NCBI RefSeq assembly: GCF_900163635.1
Contig: NZ_FUID01000033.1
Span: 1-64,000 of the forward strand
Direction: 5' to 3'
DNA: 64,000 nucleotides
Origin: Leucobacter sp. 7(1)
GTDB taxonomy: Bacteria; Actinomycetota; Actinomycetes; Actinomycetales; Microbacteriaceae
Both the position numbers and the translations under genes were made by a program. Shown here piece after piece: positions 8,749-18,545 of this stretch (positions within the stretch are counted from its first letter, which is position 1; every line of letters starts with the position of its first letter). The notes beneath the pieces are model-generated. The model was not told the DNA's origin, did no database searches, and worked only from the letters and a program-made list of their open reading frames with translations.

Positions 8749-10998
8749 ATGCGACACAGGGTGGGGGCTGGCCTGCGCGCCAGTTTGGGGTTGGCTGCGT
8801 GTGCAGCGGTTGTGGTGGGGCTCATCGCACCAAGCGCCGCGGTGGCGACGGACGGCGAGGCTGCGCCCAGCAGCTATTCGGATGTGCGTCTGGAATGGGG
8901 AATCAACAGTGTGTACCAGTCGCCCAGCCCGGGTGGTACGGGGTGCTCCTTCTTCTCCGCGGGCACGCAGCTTGAGTTCGCCGCCGAGTCCGGCGACGTG
9001 CGGATCGTGAAGCGCGCCGAGGACGGATCCTCCGTCCCAGTCACCAAGAACAGCATTTGCTTGGGAAAGCCCGGCACTGAGCTCGGTCAGCGCATGCAGT
9101 TCAACGGCGGTTCCGGGCAGATCGACCCGGTCGCCGGAACCGGAACGCTGCGCTGGAGTGGCGCTGTGACCGCAAACGGGTACGGCGGCATGGTGCCGTG
9201 GTGGATTCAGGATCCGGCGCTGACATTTTCGGGTGACGGCACCGCCGTGCTGACTGCGACCGCCGGCGGTTGGGCCTCGTCGATGGAGAACCCCACGGAG
9301 ATGTCGCCGCTCCGCCCCCGGGCCGTCACGGTCGCGACGTTCTCGAACGTGGAGCTTGGGGCCGATTCGCTGAGCCTCACGCCCGACTTTGGTGGGGTTG
9401 ATTACTTCAAGCTGAGCGATCCGGCAGATCCAGCCTCCCCACGGGCGACACAGTCGACCGTGAACAAGGGAAATCCCGAGTGGGGCTCCTGGCCGGAAAG
9501 CTTCGTGGACTTCCACTACGAGACCGGGCTCGAGAGCTACTGGCATTCTTCGGGCAGCGGCGGTGACGGTGAGAAGCCGGGCATGCCGATCGTGATCGAG
9601 CTGGGCGAACAGGACGAACCGGTTGTCATTCCGCAGGTTGTGCAGCACGTTGAGATTGACCGGCCACGCCCGCTGATTGTCGGCCACCCGGTCACGTTCT
9701 CTGCGGTGATCGATGGAGCAGAAGCGGTGACCTGGGAGATCGCGCCCGAGCCTGAGGGGCCGTGGACACCAATCGCGGGGGCAACGACGCAGAGCTGGGC
9801 GGTGGACTCGGTTACTGCCGAGCAGTTCAACGACCGCTTTGTGCGGATGTCGGGAACAAACTCGGTGGGCACCGTATCCGCGGGCTCGCTGTATGTCCGC
9901 ACCGTGCCGTTCCAGGAACTTGCAATCACCGCGCAGCCGCTTCCGGTACACACGACCGAGGGCAACAAACCAGTTTTTTCTTTCACCGCTGAGGGCTCGC
10001 CTGCCGCGACAACGTTCTCGGTGGAGCAGAGCCGGGATCGGGGAAAGACCTGGCAGGTTGTCGAAGGCACCAGCTACCGGAAGGCCCAGCTGGGGCGACT
10101 GGACCAGCTCACGCTTCCGCCCGCAACCGCCGCGGACCACGGCACAGTTCTGCGCGGCGTCGCGAAGACGGGGAAGGTCCCGGGTGTTGCTGAAGCGGGA
10201 TACACCGCGACCACCACGCCGGTGGTCTATGTCGTCGCTCAGAAGACAGGAAAGCCTCAGATCAGCGCATGGAAGCTGCCGGGGTTCAGTGAGGAAGCGG
10301 GCGGTGCGATTGCCGTATCCGGGGCCGGATTCACGATCCCGAATTCCGAGACCGGCGGCAGCTACTCGCTTGACGTCGCGTTGTTTAATCGGGACGTGTG
10401 GGTTCCCGGCCACGCAGGCGAGCCGCAGTGGGTCAGCCTCTCCGAGGATTCGCGCAACGGTCAGTACTACCAGGCCTATATGGCCTACTACGGTGGCAGC
10501 TTCGAAACCGTGATCCAGGTGCCTGCGGGCGCACTATCTGCAGACAAACCGTACGGGGTGGGAACGCTGCTGCGCCACTACGCCGGAGGGGTCAATACCT
10601 ACGAAAACCGGGACATGGATACCCTGTCCGAGGTGGCGGATCCGGTGCTTGTGGAAATCGTCGATCCTGAACCCGAACCTGGGACCGAGCCGGGAACGGA
10701 TCCCGGGACGGAGCCGGGCACTGAGCCCGGGACCGATCCGAGCACGGAACCGGGGACAGATCCGAGCGCGGAACCGGGGACGGATCCGGGCACGGAACCG
10801 GGGACGGATCCGGGGACGGGTGTGACGCCGGTCCAGCCGCAGACCGGAGCAAGTCCGGGCGGCCAGGGCACGTCGGCGAAGCTTGCGCAGACGGGCTCTG
10901 GTCCCTCCGTAGTTCTGCTTCTCGGCGGGATCTCGCTGATTGTCCTCGGAGCTGGCGTAGTTGCGTTGCGCCGCCGGGCGGTGCAGACACCCGAGTAG
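8749..10998 (+). CDS. Secreted HtaA-domain heme-binding protein with LAxTG anchor
   Basis: I place the start at 8749 (MRHRVGAGLR), preceded by AAGGGGAC. An earlier ATG at 8674 overlaps the -10 hexamer. A signal peptide (GLRASLGLAACAAVVVGLIAPSAAVA) leads into an HtaA-like domain: YSDVRLEWGINSVYQ, later GTLRWSGAVTANGYGGMV and IQDPALTFSGDGTAVLTA. HtaA domains take heme at the cell surface of corynebacteria. The usual GHGG is GYGG here, so the axial ligand may differ. Ig-like regions follow, then about 14 PGTD/PGTE repeats as a wall-spanning stalk, LAQTG for a class E sortase, a membrane helix and a basic tail. The iron box upstream supports a role in heme iron uptake. Confidence 0.78.
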   Translation: MRHRVGAGLRASLGLAACAAVVVGLIAPSAAVATDGEAAPSSYSDVRLEWGINSVYQSPSPGGTGCSFFSAGTQLEFAAESGDVRIVKRAEDGSSVPVTKNSICLGKPGTELGQRMQFNGGSGQIDPVAGTGTLRWSGAVTANGYGGMVPWWIQDPALTFSGDGTAVLTATAGGWASSMENPTEMSPLRPRAVTVATFSNVELGADSLSLTPDFGGVDYFKLSDPADPASPRATQSTVNKGNPEWGSWPESFVDFHYETGLESYWHSSGSGGDGEKPGMPIVIELGEQDEPVVIPQVVQHVEIDRPRPLIVGHPVTFSAVIDGAEAVTWEIAPEPEGPWTPIAGATTQSWAVDSVTAEQFNDRFVRMSGTNSVGTVSAGSLYVRTVPFQELAITAQPLPVHTTEGNKPVFSFTAEGSPAATTFSVEQSRDRGKTWQVVEGTSYRKAQLGRLDQLTLPPATAADHGTVLRGVAKTGKVPGVAEAGYTATTTPVVYVVAQKTGKPQISAWKLPGFSEEAGGAIAVSGAGFTIPNSETGGSYSLDVALFNRDVWVPGHAGEPQWVSLSEDSRNGQYYQAYMAYYGGSFETVIQVPAGALSADKPYGVGTLLRHYAGGVNTYENRDMDTLSEVADPVLVEIVDPEPEPGTEPGTDPGTEPGTEPGTDPSTEPGTDPSAEPGTDPGTEPGTDPGTGVTPVQPQTGASPGGQGTSAKLAQTGSGPSVVLLLGGISLIVLGAGVVALRRRAVQTPE

Positions 10999-11030
10999 AG
11001 GAAGCTCACTGGGGAATTGCTTCCTCCTGA

Positions 11031-11067
11031 ACGGCGCGGCATCGGTGGATCACCGGTGTCGCGCCGT
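11031..11067 (+). terminator. Hairpin between convergent HtaA and WXG genes
   Basis: Arms ACGGCGCGGCATCGGTG and its near-complement (11031-11047 and 11051-11067) form a long imperfect stem with a very short loop. It lies between the two convergent genes and could end transcription from both sides. Confidence 0.6.
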
Positions 11068-11112
11068 TGTGTATCGGTCCTCCCACTCGTGGCTCCTGAG
11101 TCGACGGAGCAT

Positions 11113-11391
11113 CTAGGCTCCTCCCGCGGCGAAGATGTCCTGCGAAATTCGATCGAGCTGAGTGCGCAACTGTTCAAGCTCATTTTTTGCGGTGTCCAGG
11201 GCGGACTTCGTATCGGGCCACACGGAACCGCGGAACTGGGCGGCGAGGGGACCGTCCCACACGTTGGCGTCGGACAGGATCCGGCCTTGGGTGTCGAGCC
11301 GACTGATCTGCTCGGTGAACCCGCCTCCAATGATTGATTGGATTTGCCGGATCGCGGAGCGGGCTTCTTCGGTGGTGAGTACACGGGACAC
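11113..11391 (-). CDS. WXG100-like small secreted protein
   Basis: The start is uncertain; a GTG at 11391 gives a 92-residue all-helical protein, while the frame runs up to 11424. The sequence SDANVWDGPLAAQFRG holds the central W-x-G turn of ESAT-6/WXG100 proteins between two amphipathic helices, and the C-terminal helix (TQLDRISQDIFAAGGA) is compatible with the YxxxD/E-type export region, though not a perfect match. It sits divergently beside the EssC-like ATPase gene, which is the natural partner for its export. Confidence 0.72.
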   Translation of the reverse strand: MSRVLTTEEARSAIRQIQSIIGGGFTEQISRLDTQGRILSDANVWDGPLAAQFRGSVWPDTKSALDTAKNELEQLRTQLDRISQDIFAAGGA

Positions 11392-11517
11392 AGTGGAACC
11401 TCCGTTGCTGGGTGACTGGCGCACTTGGGGGTGTCAGTGCGTGGCCACCACGATAGGTCTCAACTGAGGCGCTCGGACGGCCCCTGGCACACTCTGTGGA
11501 GAACTCGTCTTGGACGG

Positions 11518-11551
11518 GGCCTGTGGACGGGGAGAGCGTCGTCCACAGGCC
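11518..11551. promoter_or_regulatory. Perfect 11-bp inverted repeat in the type VII divergent region
   Basis: GGCCTGTGGAC at 11518-11528 is mirrored at 11541-11551 with a 12-bp spacer. It is placed between the WXG100 and EssC genes, which makes it a plausible operator for both. Nearby TGTGGATAA at 11589-11597 matches a DnaA box and TGTGGA recurs several times in this 150-bp stretch. Confidence 0.45.
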
Positions 11552-11681
11552 GATCGAGAGACCGAATAGGCCGGAAAAGTACGCTGTCTGTGGATAACGA
11601 AGACGGCTCTGCGAGGAGCTTCGTACACTCGTGGCCACCGAACCCACTTCTGGGATCGGGCGGACGACGATCGGAGCTCAC

Positions 11682-14600
11682 ATGCGAATCTCGATAGTGC
11701 ACGCCGGAAGGAGCGTGACGTGTGAAGTCGTGAGTTGGCGCACGGCTGCGACGGTCGCAGATGTCCTCGTGGACCGCGGCTACGCTCCGATGGACTTTGT
11801 CGAGATTACCGTTGACGGGCATGCGGGCCTGTCCGTGCCGATGCAACTCGGAGCACACACGTCTCTGAGCGCTGCGGGGCTGCGCGAGGGCAGCACGCTG
11901 TCACTCGAGGGGAGGCATTCCGACGCCGCGGCACTCGACCCGCAGCCGCTGAGGTCGCCCACTCCGGGGTGGTGTGTGTCCGTGATCAGCGGTGCCGACG
12001 CCGTTGCAGGGATCCAACTTCCGCACGGCGTGACGCGGACGATCGGGCGGTCCCCGCGCGCGGACGTCACGGTGAACTCCCGAACTGCGTCGTGGCTGCA
12101 CTGCACAATCGAACGTGTGGGAGCGGGGATCCGAATCCGCGATGCCGGATCTCGCAACGGCACGTACGTCGCGGAAACACGCGTCGACCGGGCCGGGGTA
12201 GCAGTAAGCTCCACTCAAGTGTTCTGGGTGGGAGACGCTGCGCTCACGCTTGGTGAAGTGGGGACAGCACCAATGGCCACGCTCCCCGCTGTGAGTCGTG
12301 ACCCCGGTTGCGGCACAGTGCCCTTCAATAGACCGCCGCGTGTGCGCAACGTCATTGCCACTCTCAAAATCCCCGTTCCTTTGCCACGAGAGGTGCCCGA
12401 GGCCAGTTCGTTTAGTTGGGTTACCACCTTGCTTCCTCTGCTCGCCGCTGGGGTACTCATCATGGTGCTTGGAGATCTGCGGTTCGCTCTGTTTGCCCTG
12501 CTCAGCCCGATGCTGGCACTCGGAACTCACGCCGAGCAGCGTCGACGACGGCGCCAGCTGTTGCGTACGGAGGAGACACGTTGGAGCGCTGAACTGGGGA
12601 CGTTCCAGGCGCGTGTAGAGGCCGCGGCGAGCGCGGAGTCGACACGTCGGTCCGTAGCGACGCCGGATCCTGCAGTTATGCTGCGGCGAGCGCTGGCCGC
12701 GTCGCCCCAGTTGTGGCAGCAACGCACAGACGCTTCGGACTTCCTGCACCTTCACCTCGGGATAGCGACACTTCCGTGGACCCCCGACCTGGACATCGGG
12801 CCGAGTTCCTCAGTGGAGGCTGGTGCACAAGCCATCCTCGACCGGACCGTGTTGCGAGATACCGCGCTCGCCGCAGACCTGGGGAACGCTGGAGTCGTGG
12901 GGATCGTGGGGGATCGCGACCACGCGTTGGCTGTGGCCCGGAGCCTGACCGTTCAGGCGGCGTCGCACTGCGGACCCGCGGACCTTTCAGTGAGCGTGAG
13001 CTGTGATTCGGGTCGTGAGGCAGCGTGGGGGTGGGCCGGGTGGTTGCCTCACACCGGGGTGCGTGACGATCCTCGGGGTGTGCGTTGGCTGTCGGGCACC
13101 GTCGAGGACGGCAACGCGATGCTGCGTCGCCTTGCCCGTGCGCCGCAGTCCGGTGGGGCACGGGCGCACCTGACCATCATCGACTCTGACTCGATGCTGC
13201 GCGGTCAGGATTCGCCCGCCCGTGGGCTGCTGGGGCGGGGACGAAACAGCGAAACGGGGCACCACCCATTGCGAGGTGCCGCGATTGGTGAGTCCGCACC
13301 TCCGCCTGTCAGCGGAATAGTGGTCGTGTCACGAGAGACCGACCTCCCCGCGAGCTGCACCACAGTGGTATCGCTCACTCCGGACGGCCGCGCCACTGTT
13401 ACTGACACCCGCACTGCGGCTCGAGTCGACGGGGTGGTGCTCGGCCGCGTCGGTCAGACAGACGCGGAAGCCGCCGCACGTGCGCTTGCGCGGTTCACAG
13501 ACCCAGACTCGTCCAACGCCACTGGCGCGATTCCACGCCAGGTTCGGCTTCTCGAGTTGCTTTGCGATGGCCCGCCCAGCGCGGCCGTCATCCAGGATCG
13601 ATGGTCACGTGCGTCCGGACTGGCAGTTCCTATCGGGCGTTCCAGTCATGACGTGGTCTCCGTGGACCTTATTGCCGATGGCCCGCACGGGCTTGTCGGC
13701 GGGACTACCGGATCTGGCAAGTCGGAGTTTCTCCGGACGCTCGTCGCTGGGCTTGCGGCGAGCCACGATCCCAGTCGACTCAACTTCATCCTGATCGATT
13801 TCAAAGGAGGCGCCGCCTTTGCCGCCTGCGAACGGCTGCCGCACACGATCGGGACCATTACGAACCTCGACGCAGGGCTTGCCTCCCGTGCGGTGCGAGC
13901 TCTGGAGGCGGAACTGCAGCGCCGACAGCGGCTGTTCGCAGGGGCGGAGGTCGAGAGTCTCCCCGCCTATCTCGCCACGAGTCCTGCGTCGCCGCTGCCG
14001 CGGATCGTGCTCGTGATCGACGAGTTTGCGATGCTCGCACAGGAGTTCCCGGATGTTCTTGCCTCACTCGTCAGTATCGCTGCGGTGGGGCGCACTCTCG
14101 GTGTACACCTGCTTCTTGCGACGCAGCGTCCCGCCGGGGTGGTGACCGAGGACATCTTGACGAACACCAACCTGCGTATTGCGCTGAGAGTGCAGAGCCG
14201 GGAAGATTCATCGAACGTCATCGGCACCTCGCAGGCTGCTGAGATCCCGCGCCAGTTCCCGGGCCGAGCGCTGATCCGCCGCGGCGCAGACGACCTCGTC
14301 CCCATACAGACGGCGCTCGGAACGGGAATCCCCCAGAGGGAGGACGCCGCTCCCGTGACTGTGCGGGCCGTGAATGTTTTTGGGGAACCGATCCATGAGT
14401 CGGCGACACCTAGCGAGTCCGGGAGCGCTCCGCAACCTCAGACAGAAAACGAGCTGGATCACCTGATTGATGCGATCATCGACGCACACCGGGAGCTGGG
14501 ACTCGGCCACCCTCGACCAGTGTGGCCTCCGCCGCTCGGAGATCGGGTTGACCTTGGCAACCCCGGGCCAGGGTCTCTACAACCGGGAGGGACCACAGGC

Positions 14601-16100
14601 GCCGGCCCGGTTGCAGTCGTGGCACTTGCGGACGAGCCGGATCTCCAACGCCAGGTTCCAGTGGGCTGGGAACTCACTCAGGGCAATCTCTTGCTGCTCG
14701 GCCTCCCCGGGAGTGGCACGAGTACGGCGCTCCTCAGCATCGGGGTGGCGCTTGCACAGGAGCACGCGCCAGGAGACCTGGAACTCCTCTGTCTCGATGC
14801 CGGTGGCGGCAGGCTGAGCGACATCGCGGCGCTGCCGCATACAAGCACCTGGGTCGGTGAAGGAGACGGGGAACGCCGGGCACGACTGCTGCGCTACCTG
14901 ACTGGCGAGGTCCGTCGGAGACAGCGCGTAGCCGGACCCTGGCGGCGCACAGTAGTGCTCATCGATGGACTCGCAGCGCTGCGTGACGAACTCCAAGAGC
15001 CAGCGTCACTTGAACTCTGGGACGGTCTTCTGCGGGCATACACTGACGGCCCGGAGGTGGGAGTATCGTTCGCAGTTTCGGCGGCCCGCCCTCGTGCGGT
15101 GCCGACGGCGCTTGAAGAGACAACCGGACAACGCTGGGTGTTTACGTTGCCAAACGTATCTGCGTACGCGGCGCTCGGGATTCGCGGCGCGGCAATCCCC
15201 GCCGCGGTGCCCGGCAGATGTGTGGACTCGGCCACACTCAGACAGCTGCACGTTGCGACGCCCGCGGAGCCGTATTCCGTACGTGTTCAACACATCGCAG
15301 AGCGCTGGGCCGAACACCCCGCGCTCAGTGACCCGGTCGGCTCACTGCCCACAGTGCTCACCGCCGGGGAGCTTGCCCATACTGCGGACCTCGCAGGAGA
15401 TCCAACACGGATCCCGATCGGGATCCGGGAAGACACCCTGGAGCCTGCGGTACTCGAATTGTATGAGGGGGAGCACGCACTCATCGCCGGCCCACCCCGC
15501 TCGGGGCGTTCGTCATTGCTCGTCGGGATTGCCGAGCTGGTGGCTCTGGCCGTGTCCGAGCCTGGCGACGATGCTGGCGCCCGGAATTCCCATGCAAACC
15601 CCGGACGTACTCGGGTCTGGGGCATCGCGCCACGACGATCGCCGCTGAGCATGGCACCCCTCGACCGGTTCGCGAGCAGCTCTGCAGACATCGAAGAAAT
15701 GCTCGCGCAGCTTGCCGGGCCCTTGCCGAACACAGAGCAGGTGGTGCTTCTTGTCGACGACGCGGACCGACTCAGCGACCACGATGCGGCGTTCGAGGAA
15801 TTTCTGCGCGCGGTGTCCCCGCACCACCACCTGGTGTTCGCTGGGCGTGCAGCTGAGCTCCGGTCACGCTATCTGCATTGGACCACTGATGCGAGAGCCG
15901 CCCGCACCGGTATCCTCTTGCAACCGGACACCGACCTGGACGGCGAACTATTCGGGGTTCGACTTCCGCGTCGCGCTCCTGTGCAGATCACCCCGGGGCG
16001 GGGATACCTGTGCGTGAGCGGATCCGGCGTGCTTGTACAGACGATGACCGCTGGGACACACGGCACTGAGGAGGTGCCGAATGCCGGTGCGCTTCGATGA
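11682..16100 (+). CDS. EssC/EccC-type FtsK/SpoIIIE ATPase of a type VII secretion system, with FHA domain
   Basis: I choose ATG 11682 (MRISIVHAG), preceded by GGAG at a good distance, over GTG 11631. The 1,472-residue protein opens with a ubiquitin-like region. An FHA domain follows (TIGRSPRADVTVN...HCTIERV...DAGSRNGTYV, about 105-165), then two membrane helices around 245-290. Of three FtsK-type domains, the first Walker A is GGTTGSGKSEF near 673 with VLVIDEFAML as Walker B. The second (GLPGSGTST near 1008) and third (GPPRSGRSS near 1272) are degenerate. FHA plus two helices is the EssC/actinobacterial arrangement. It should drive export of WXG100-type substrates. It overlaps the next gene by 20 bases. 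Confidence 0.9.
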   Translation: MRISIVHAGRSVTCEVVSWRTAATVADVLVDRGYAPMDFVEITVDGHAGLSVPMQLGAHTSLSAAGLREGSTLSLEGRHSDAAALDPQPLRSPTPGWCVSVISGADAVAGIQLPHGVTRTIGRSPRADVTVNSRTASWLHCTIERVGAGIRIRDAGSRNGTYVAETRVDRAGVAVSSTQVFWVGDAALTLGEVGTAPMATLPAVSRDPGCGTVPFNRPPRVRNVIATLKIPVPLPREVPEASSFSWVTTLLPLLAAGVLIMVLGDLRFALFALLSPMLALGTHAEQRRRRRQLLRTEETRWSAELGTFQARVEAAASAESTRRSVATPDPAVMLRRALAASPQLWQQRTDASDFLHLHLGIATLPWTPDLDIGPSSSVEAGAQAILDRTVLRDTALAADLGNAGVVGIVGDRDHALAVARSLTVQAASHCGPADLSVSVSCDSGREAAWGWAGWLPHTGVRDDPRGVRWLSGTVEDGNAMLRRLARAPQSGGARAHLTIIDSDSMLRGQDSPARGLLGRGRNSETGHHPLRGAAIGESAPPPVSGIVVVSRETDLPASCTTVVSLTPDGRATVTDTRTAARVDGVVLGRVGQTDAEAAARALARFTDPDSSNATGAIPRQVRLLELLCDGPPSAAVIQDRWSRASGLAVPIGRSSHDVVSVDLIADGPHGLVGGTTGSGKSEFLRTLVAGLAASHDPSRLNFILIDFKGGAAFAACERLPHTIGTITNLDAGLASRAVRALEAELQRRQRLFAGAEVESLPAYLATSPASPLPRIVLVIDEFAMLAQEFPDVLASLVSIAAVGRTLGVHLLLATQRPAGVVTEDILTNTNLRIALRVQSREDSSNVIGTSQAAEIPRQFPGRALIRRGADDLVPIQTALGTGIPQREDAAPVTVRAVNVFGEPIHESATPSESGSAPQPQTENELDHLIDAIIDAHRELGLGHPRPVWPPPLGDRVDLGNPGPGSLQPGGTTGAGPVAVVALADEPDLQRQVPVGWELTQGNLLLLGLPGSGTSTALLSIGVALAQEHAPGDLELLCLDAGGGRLSDIAALPHTSTWVGEGDGERRARLLRYLTGEVRRRQRVAGPWRRTVVLIDGLAALRDELQEPASLELWDGLLRAYTDGPEVGVSFAVSAARPRAVPTALEETTGQRWVFTLPNVSAYAALGIRGAAIPAAVPGRCVDSATLRQLHVATPAEPYSVRVQHIAERWAEHPALSDPVGSLPTVLTAGELAHTADLAGDPTRIPIGIREDTLEPAVLELYEGEHALIAGPPRSGRSSLLVGIAELVALAVSEPGDDAGARNSHANPGRTRVWGIAPRRSPLSMAPLDRFASSSADIEEMLAQLAGPLPNTEQVVLLVDDADRLSDHDAAFEEFLRAVSPHHHLVFAGRAAELRSRYLHWTTDARAARTGILLQPDTDLDGELFGVRLPRRAPVQITPGRGYLCVSGSGVLVQTMTAGTHGTEEVPNAGALR

Positions 16101-18015
16101 AGAGGCTGCCGAACAGTTCCGTCGGGCCGCACGCCACGCTGCGAGCGAGCTTCACTCCCAGGGCGGATCGCGACGGGCTGCCGCAGAGCAGGCCATCTCC
16201 GGTTGCGTTGGTCCTGTGGCGCGTCTCCTGGAACGAGCCTGCACACTCGAAGCAGAAGACCGCGGCACCCTCGCTGGAGTGCTGAGCAAACTTGCGGAGC
16301 AAGTGGCGGAGGCTGGGCGGGTGGCCCGTGAAGAAAAAACGCGGGAGCGACTCGTCGCGGAGTGGGAAGCACGGCAGGCACTCCGGGTGCACGACGCCGC
16401 GACCCCGGTCTCTGCGCTCCTGCACGCCAGCGGGATCGCGCATCCGAGCGCATTGGCGGGGGATCCGCGACCGCAACAGGCAGACGGGATCTCACCGGTC
16501 TTGGCTGCATCGTTTAGCCCGCGTCGCCGGGTACGGACACCGCACCGCACCGCGGAGGGCAGCAGCGGCGCACACCCAGATTCGTTGCGGCGATTTGCGG
16601 CACGTTCTCGGACGAACAGCGCCGCGCTCGAGCGGGAGCTTTCGACCCTCTGGTCTGCGTGGACACAATTGCTTGCCTCCTCCCCGTGGCTCCGCGTGGA
16701 CTCGGCCACCTTTCTCACGGGGTTCCAGGGGTACTTAGCCGAAAATGAGGCGGATGCGCAGTGGATCGGCAGGGTATCTGATGCGTTCCGTGCGGCCGGC
16801 GGCGGGACGCTCCGACCGAGCGTGTTGCGCGGCCTTGCGACCGTGCGGCCCCGCATTCGGAGCGACTCCGAACTGCTGACAACTCTTGCGACGGCAAGCG
16901 ACGCGGAGCTTGCAGCAATTCTCGCCGGGATCCCCGGAATCGGGGCGCAGTTGCAACAGTTCAAACCTCGCGCGGTCGCGGATTGGTGGACCCAGATGGC
17001 GGCAGGGGCAGAACCAGGCAGCACGGGCCACACCGCACGACAGGAGCGACTTCTGCGGAACTTGCCGGATGTCCTCGGGAACCTCGACGGTATGCCAGTC
17101 GCGGCGCGCGTCCGGGCGAACACCCTGCGCATCCCGGCCCTCCTACGTGCGGTCCGGGCTGAGCTCCGCGGCGTGGAACGTGGCGAGATTGCCGGCGGAA
17201 CTGGCCGGGCAGGACAACTTCGCTCCGAGCTCTCCTATCTGCGCCGCGTTGGGCAGGGAGAAGCCCAGCTGTATCTCTACGACCGCCACGCTTCCCGCAT
17301 CGTGGAGGTGCTGGGTGCCCCGGGGCCCGGCACGCAGCGTGCCATTACCTACGTGCCCGGTACCTATACGGGAATGAACTCGTTCTACACAGGGCGGGTG
17401 CAACAGCTCGGGCACGCACTCACTCAGGGGACCCCGGGAACCATAGTTTTTGTGTACAAGGATGGCCCGTTCCCGGGCGAGGAACCGTCAGGTCGGGGGC
17501 CACGGGCGTTGCGTATTCGGGAAGCAAACAACGCGGAGACCGCGCTCACGGCTGGCGAACAATTGCGCCGCTTCGGCACTGGGGTGCGGAGCGATCCGTC
17601 GTTTGCGACCCTGCCACAGATCGGCATCGGACACAGTTGGGGGCTCGCGAATCTCACCGCCTCTGAGGTCGTCGGAGCGCGCTATGACACGGTCATTTCC
17701 CTCTCGGGGGCCGGCATGCCCGCAGAGTGGTCCGCGAGCCCCACAACGGGGTACTTCGACCTGAGCTATCCGGACATTCTCCAGGGAGCGCAACAGCAGG
17801 GATACGTGTGGAAGGGACACACCCCACGCAACAATCCCGGCTTCGCGAAATACCCCCTGTACTCAGGTCCCGATGACGCGGTGCTGTCGAGCTCGGCACT
17901 TTCAGACACCCCGGAGAAACTTCGGGTACTCACTCGCAACCACGACCTGATTGCTACGAAAAGCCCGACAAACAGGCAAGTCTTGGAGGACCTGGGAAGG
18001 TTGGTAACGCAATGA
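16081..18015 (+). CDS. DUF1023-type alpha/beta hydrolase, candidate type VII effector
   Basis: The protein has 644 residues. The N-terminal third is helical and Ala/Arg/Glu rich. The middle has WWTQMAAG...RNLPDVLGNLDGMPVAARVRAN, the signature before DUF1023 domains, and the C-terminal part has ITYVPGTYTGMNSF and IGHSWG (about 515-520), a GxSxG nucleophile elbow with Ser as catalytic base carrier. DUF1023 proteins are alpha/beta hydrolases often encoded with WXG100/ESX genes. It overlaps EssC by 20 bases and the following lipoprotein by 4. A secreted lipase or esterase is the best inference; no signal peptide is seen, consistent with type VII export. Confidence 0.75.
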   Translation: MPVRFDEEAAEQFRRAARHAASELHSQGGSRRAAAEQAISGCVGPVARLLERACTLEAEDRGTLAGVLSKLAEQVAEAGRVAREEKTRERLVAEWEARQALRVHDAATPVSALLHASGIAHPSALAGDPRPQQADGISPVLAASFSPRRRVRTPHRTAEGSSGAHPDSLRRFAARSRTNSAALERELSTLWSAWTQLLASSPWLRVDSATFLTGFQGYLAENEADAQWIGRVSDAFRAAGGGTLRPSVLRGLATVRPRIRSDSELLTTLATASDAELAAILAGIPGIGAQLQQFKPRAVADWWTQMAAGAEPGSTGHTARQERLLRNLPDVLGNLDGMPVAARVRANTLRIPALLRAVRAELRGVERGEIAGGTGRAGQLRSELSYLRRVGQGEAQLYLYDRHASRIVEVLGAPGPGTQRAITYVPGTYTGMNSFYTGRVQQLGHALTQGTPGTIVFVYKDGPFPGEEPSGRGPRALRIREANNAETALTAGEQLRRFGTGVRSDPSFATLPQIGIGHSWGLANLTASEVVGARYDTVISLSGAGMPAEWSASPTTGYFDLSYPDILQGAQQQGYVWKGHTPRNNPGFAKYPLYSGPDDAVLSSSALSDTPEKLRVLTRNHDLIATKSPTNRQVLEDLGRLVTQ

Positions 18016-18521
18016 GTAGGACGACAGGCGTCACTGTAGCTGGCGCGATCTTATGCGTGCTCTTGTTGGTGGGCTGCTCCGGAAAAGTTGGTACAGACAT
18101 GAAGAATAGTGAGTCAGGCGCGAGATGGTCCGAGGTCAAGGAACGGACGCAAACTCAGGAACTTGATATTGCAGCATCACTACCCGAGGCGTGGGTATCG
18201 GAAATCGAACAGGTACCTGACGGCTTCTTGCTCGACTGCAGCTCGACGGAGATGACTTGGAACGGACTGACGAAAGTCGGGCTCTCTGCCGGAGTCGACC
18301 CGACTGACGCAGTGCACCATCTCGAATCTCGATTCGCAGGAACAGCGTTCACGATCGGAACACGGCTAAATGTCGTGGGCCAGTATGAACTCCAGCTTGT
18401 CGCCCAGGATGGCGTCGAAAACTACATCATTGCCGAGGGCGAGCCCGGCACACTCCGCATTGCCTCCGGCTCGCCGTGCTTTGTGCTCCCCGAGGACACA
18501 TACCCTGGAGGGACGTGGTGA
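18012..18521 (+). CDS. Lipoprotein coupled to the DUF1023 hydrolase, possible immunity protein
   Basis: The 169-residue protein has a lipoprotein signal, ILCVLLLVGCSGK, with the lipobox cysteine near residue 22. The start overlaps the hydrolase stop as ATGA. The mature part has no domain I recognise and two further cysteines (LLDCSSTE and GSPCFVLP) likely paired outside the cell. A surface lipoprotein tightly coupled to a secreted hydrolase fits an immunity or chaperone role, but this is inference from position only. Confidence 0.65.
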   Translation: MSRTTGVTVAGAILCVLLLVGCSGKVGTDMKNSESGARWSEVKERTQTQELDIAASLPEAWVSEIEQVPDGFLLDCSSTEMTWNGLTKVGLSAGVDPTDAVHHLESRFAGTAFTIGTRLNVVGQYELQLVAQDGVENYIIAEGEPGTLRIASGSPCFVLPEDTYPGGTW

Positions 18522-18545
18522 TGGGCGGCAGACAGGAGGACCGGA

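Noticed and set aside
8593-10413. 606-residue open frame on the minus strand
   Set aside because: Antisense to the well-supported HtaA gene; rich in Arg/His/Gly without domains, typical of GC-rich shadow frames.
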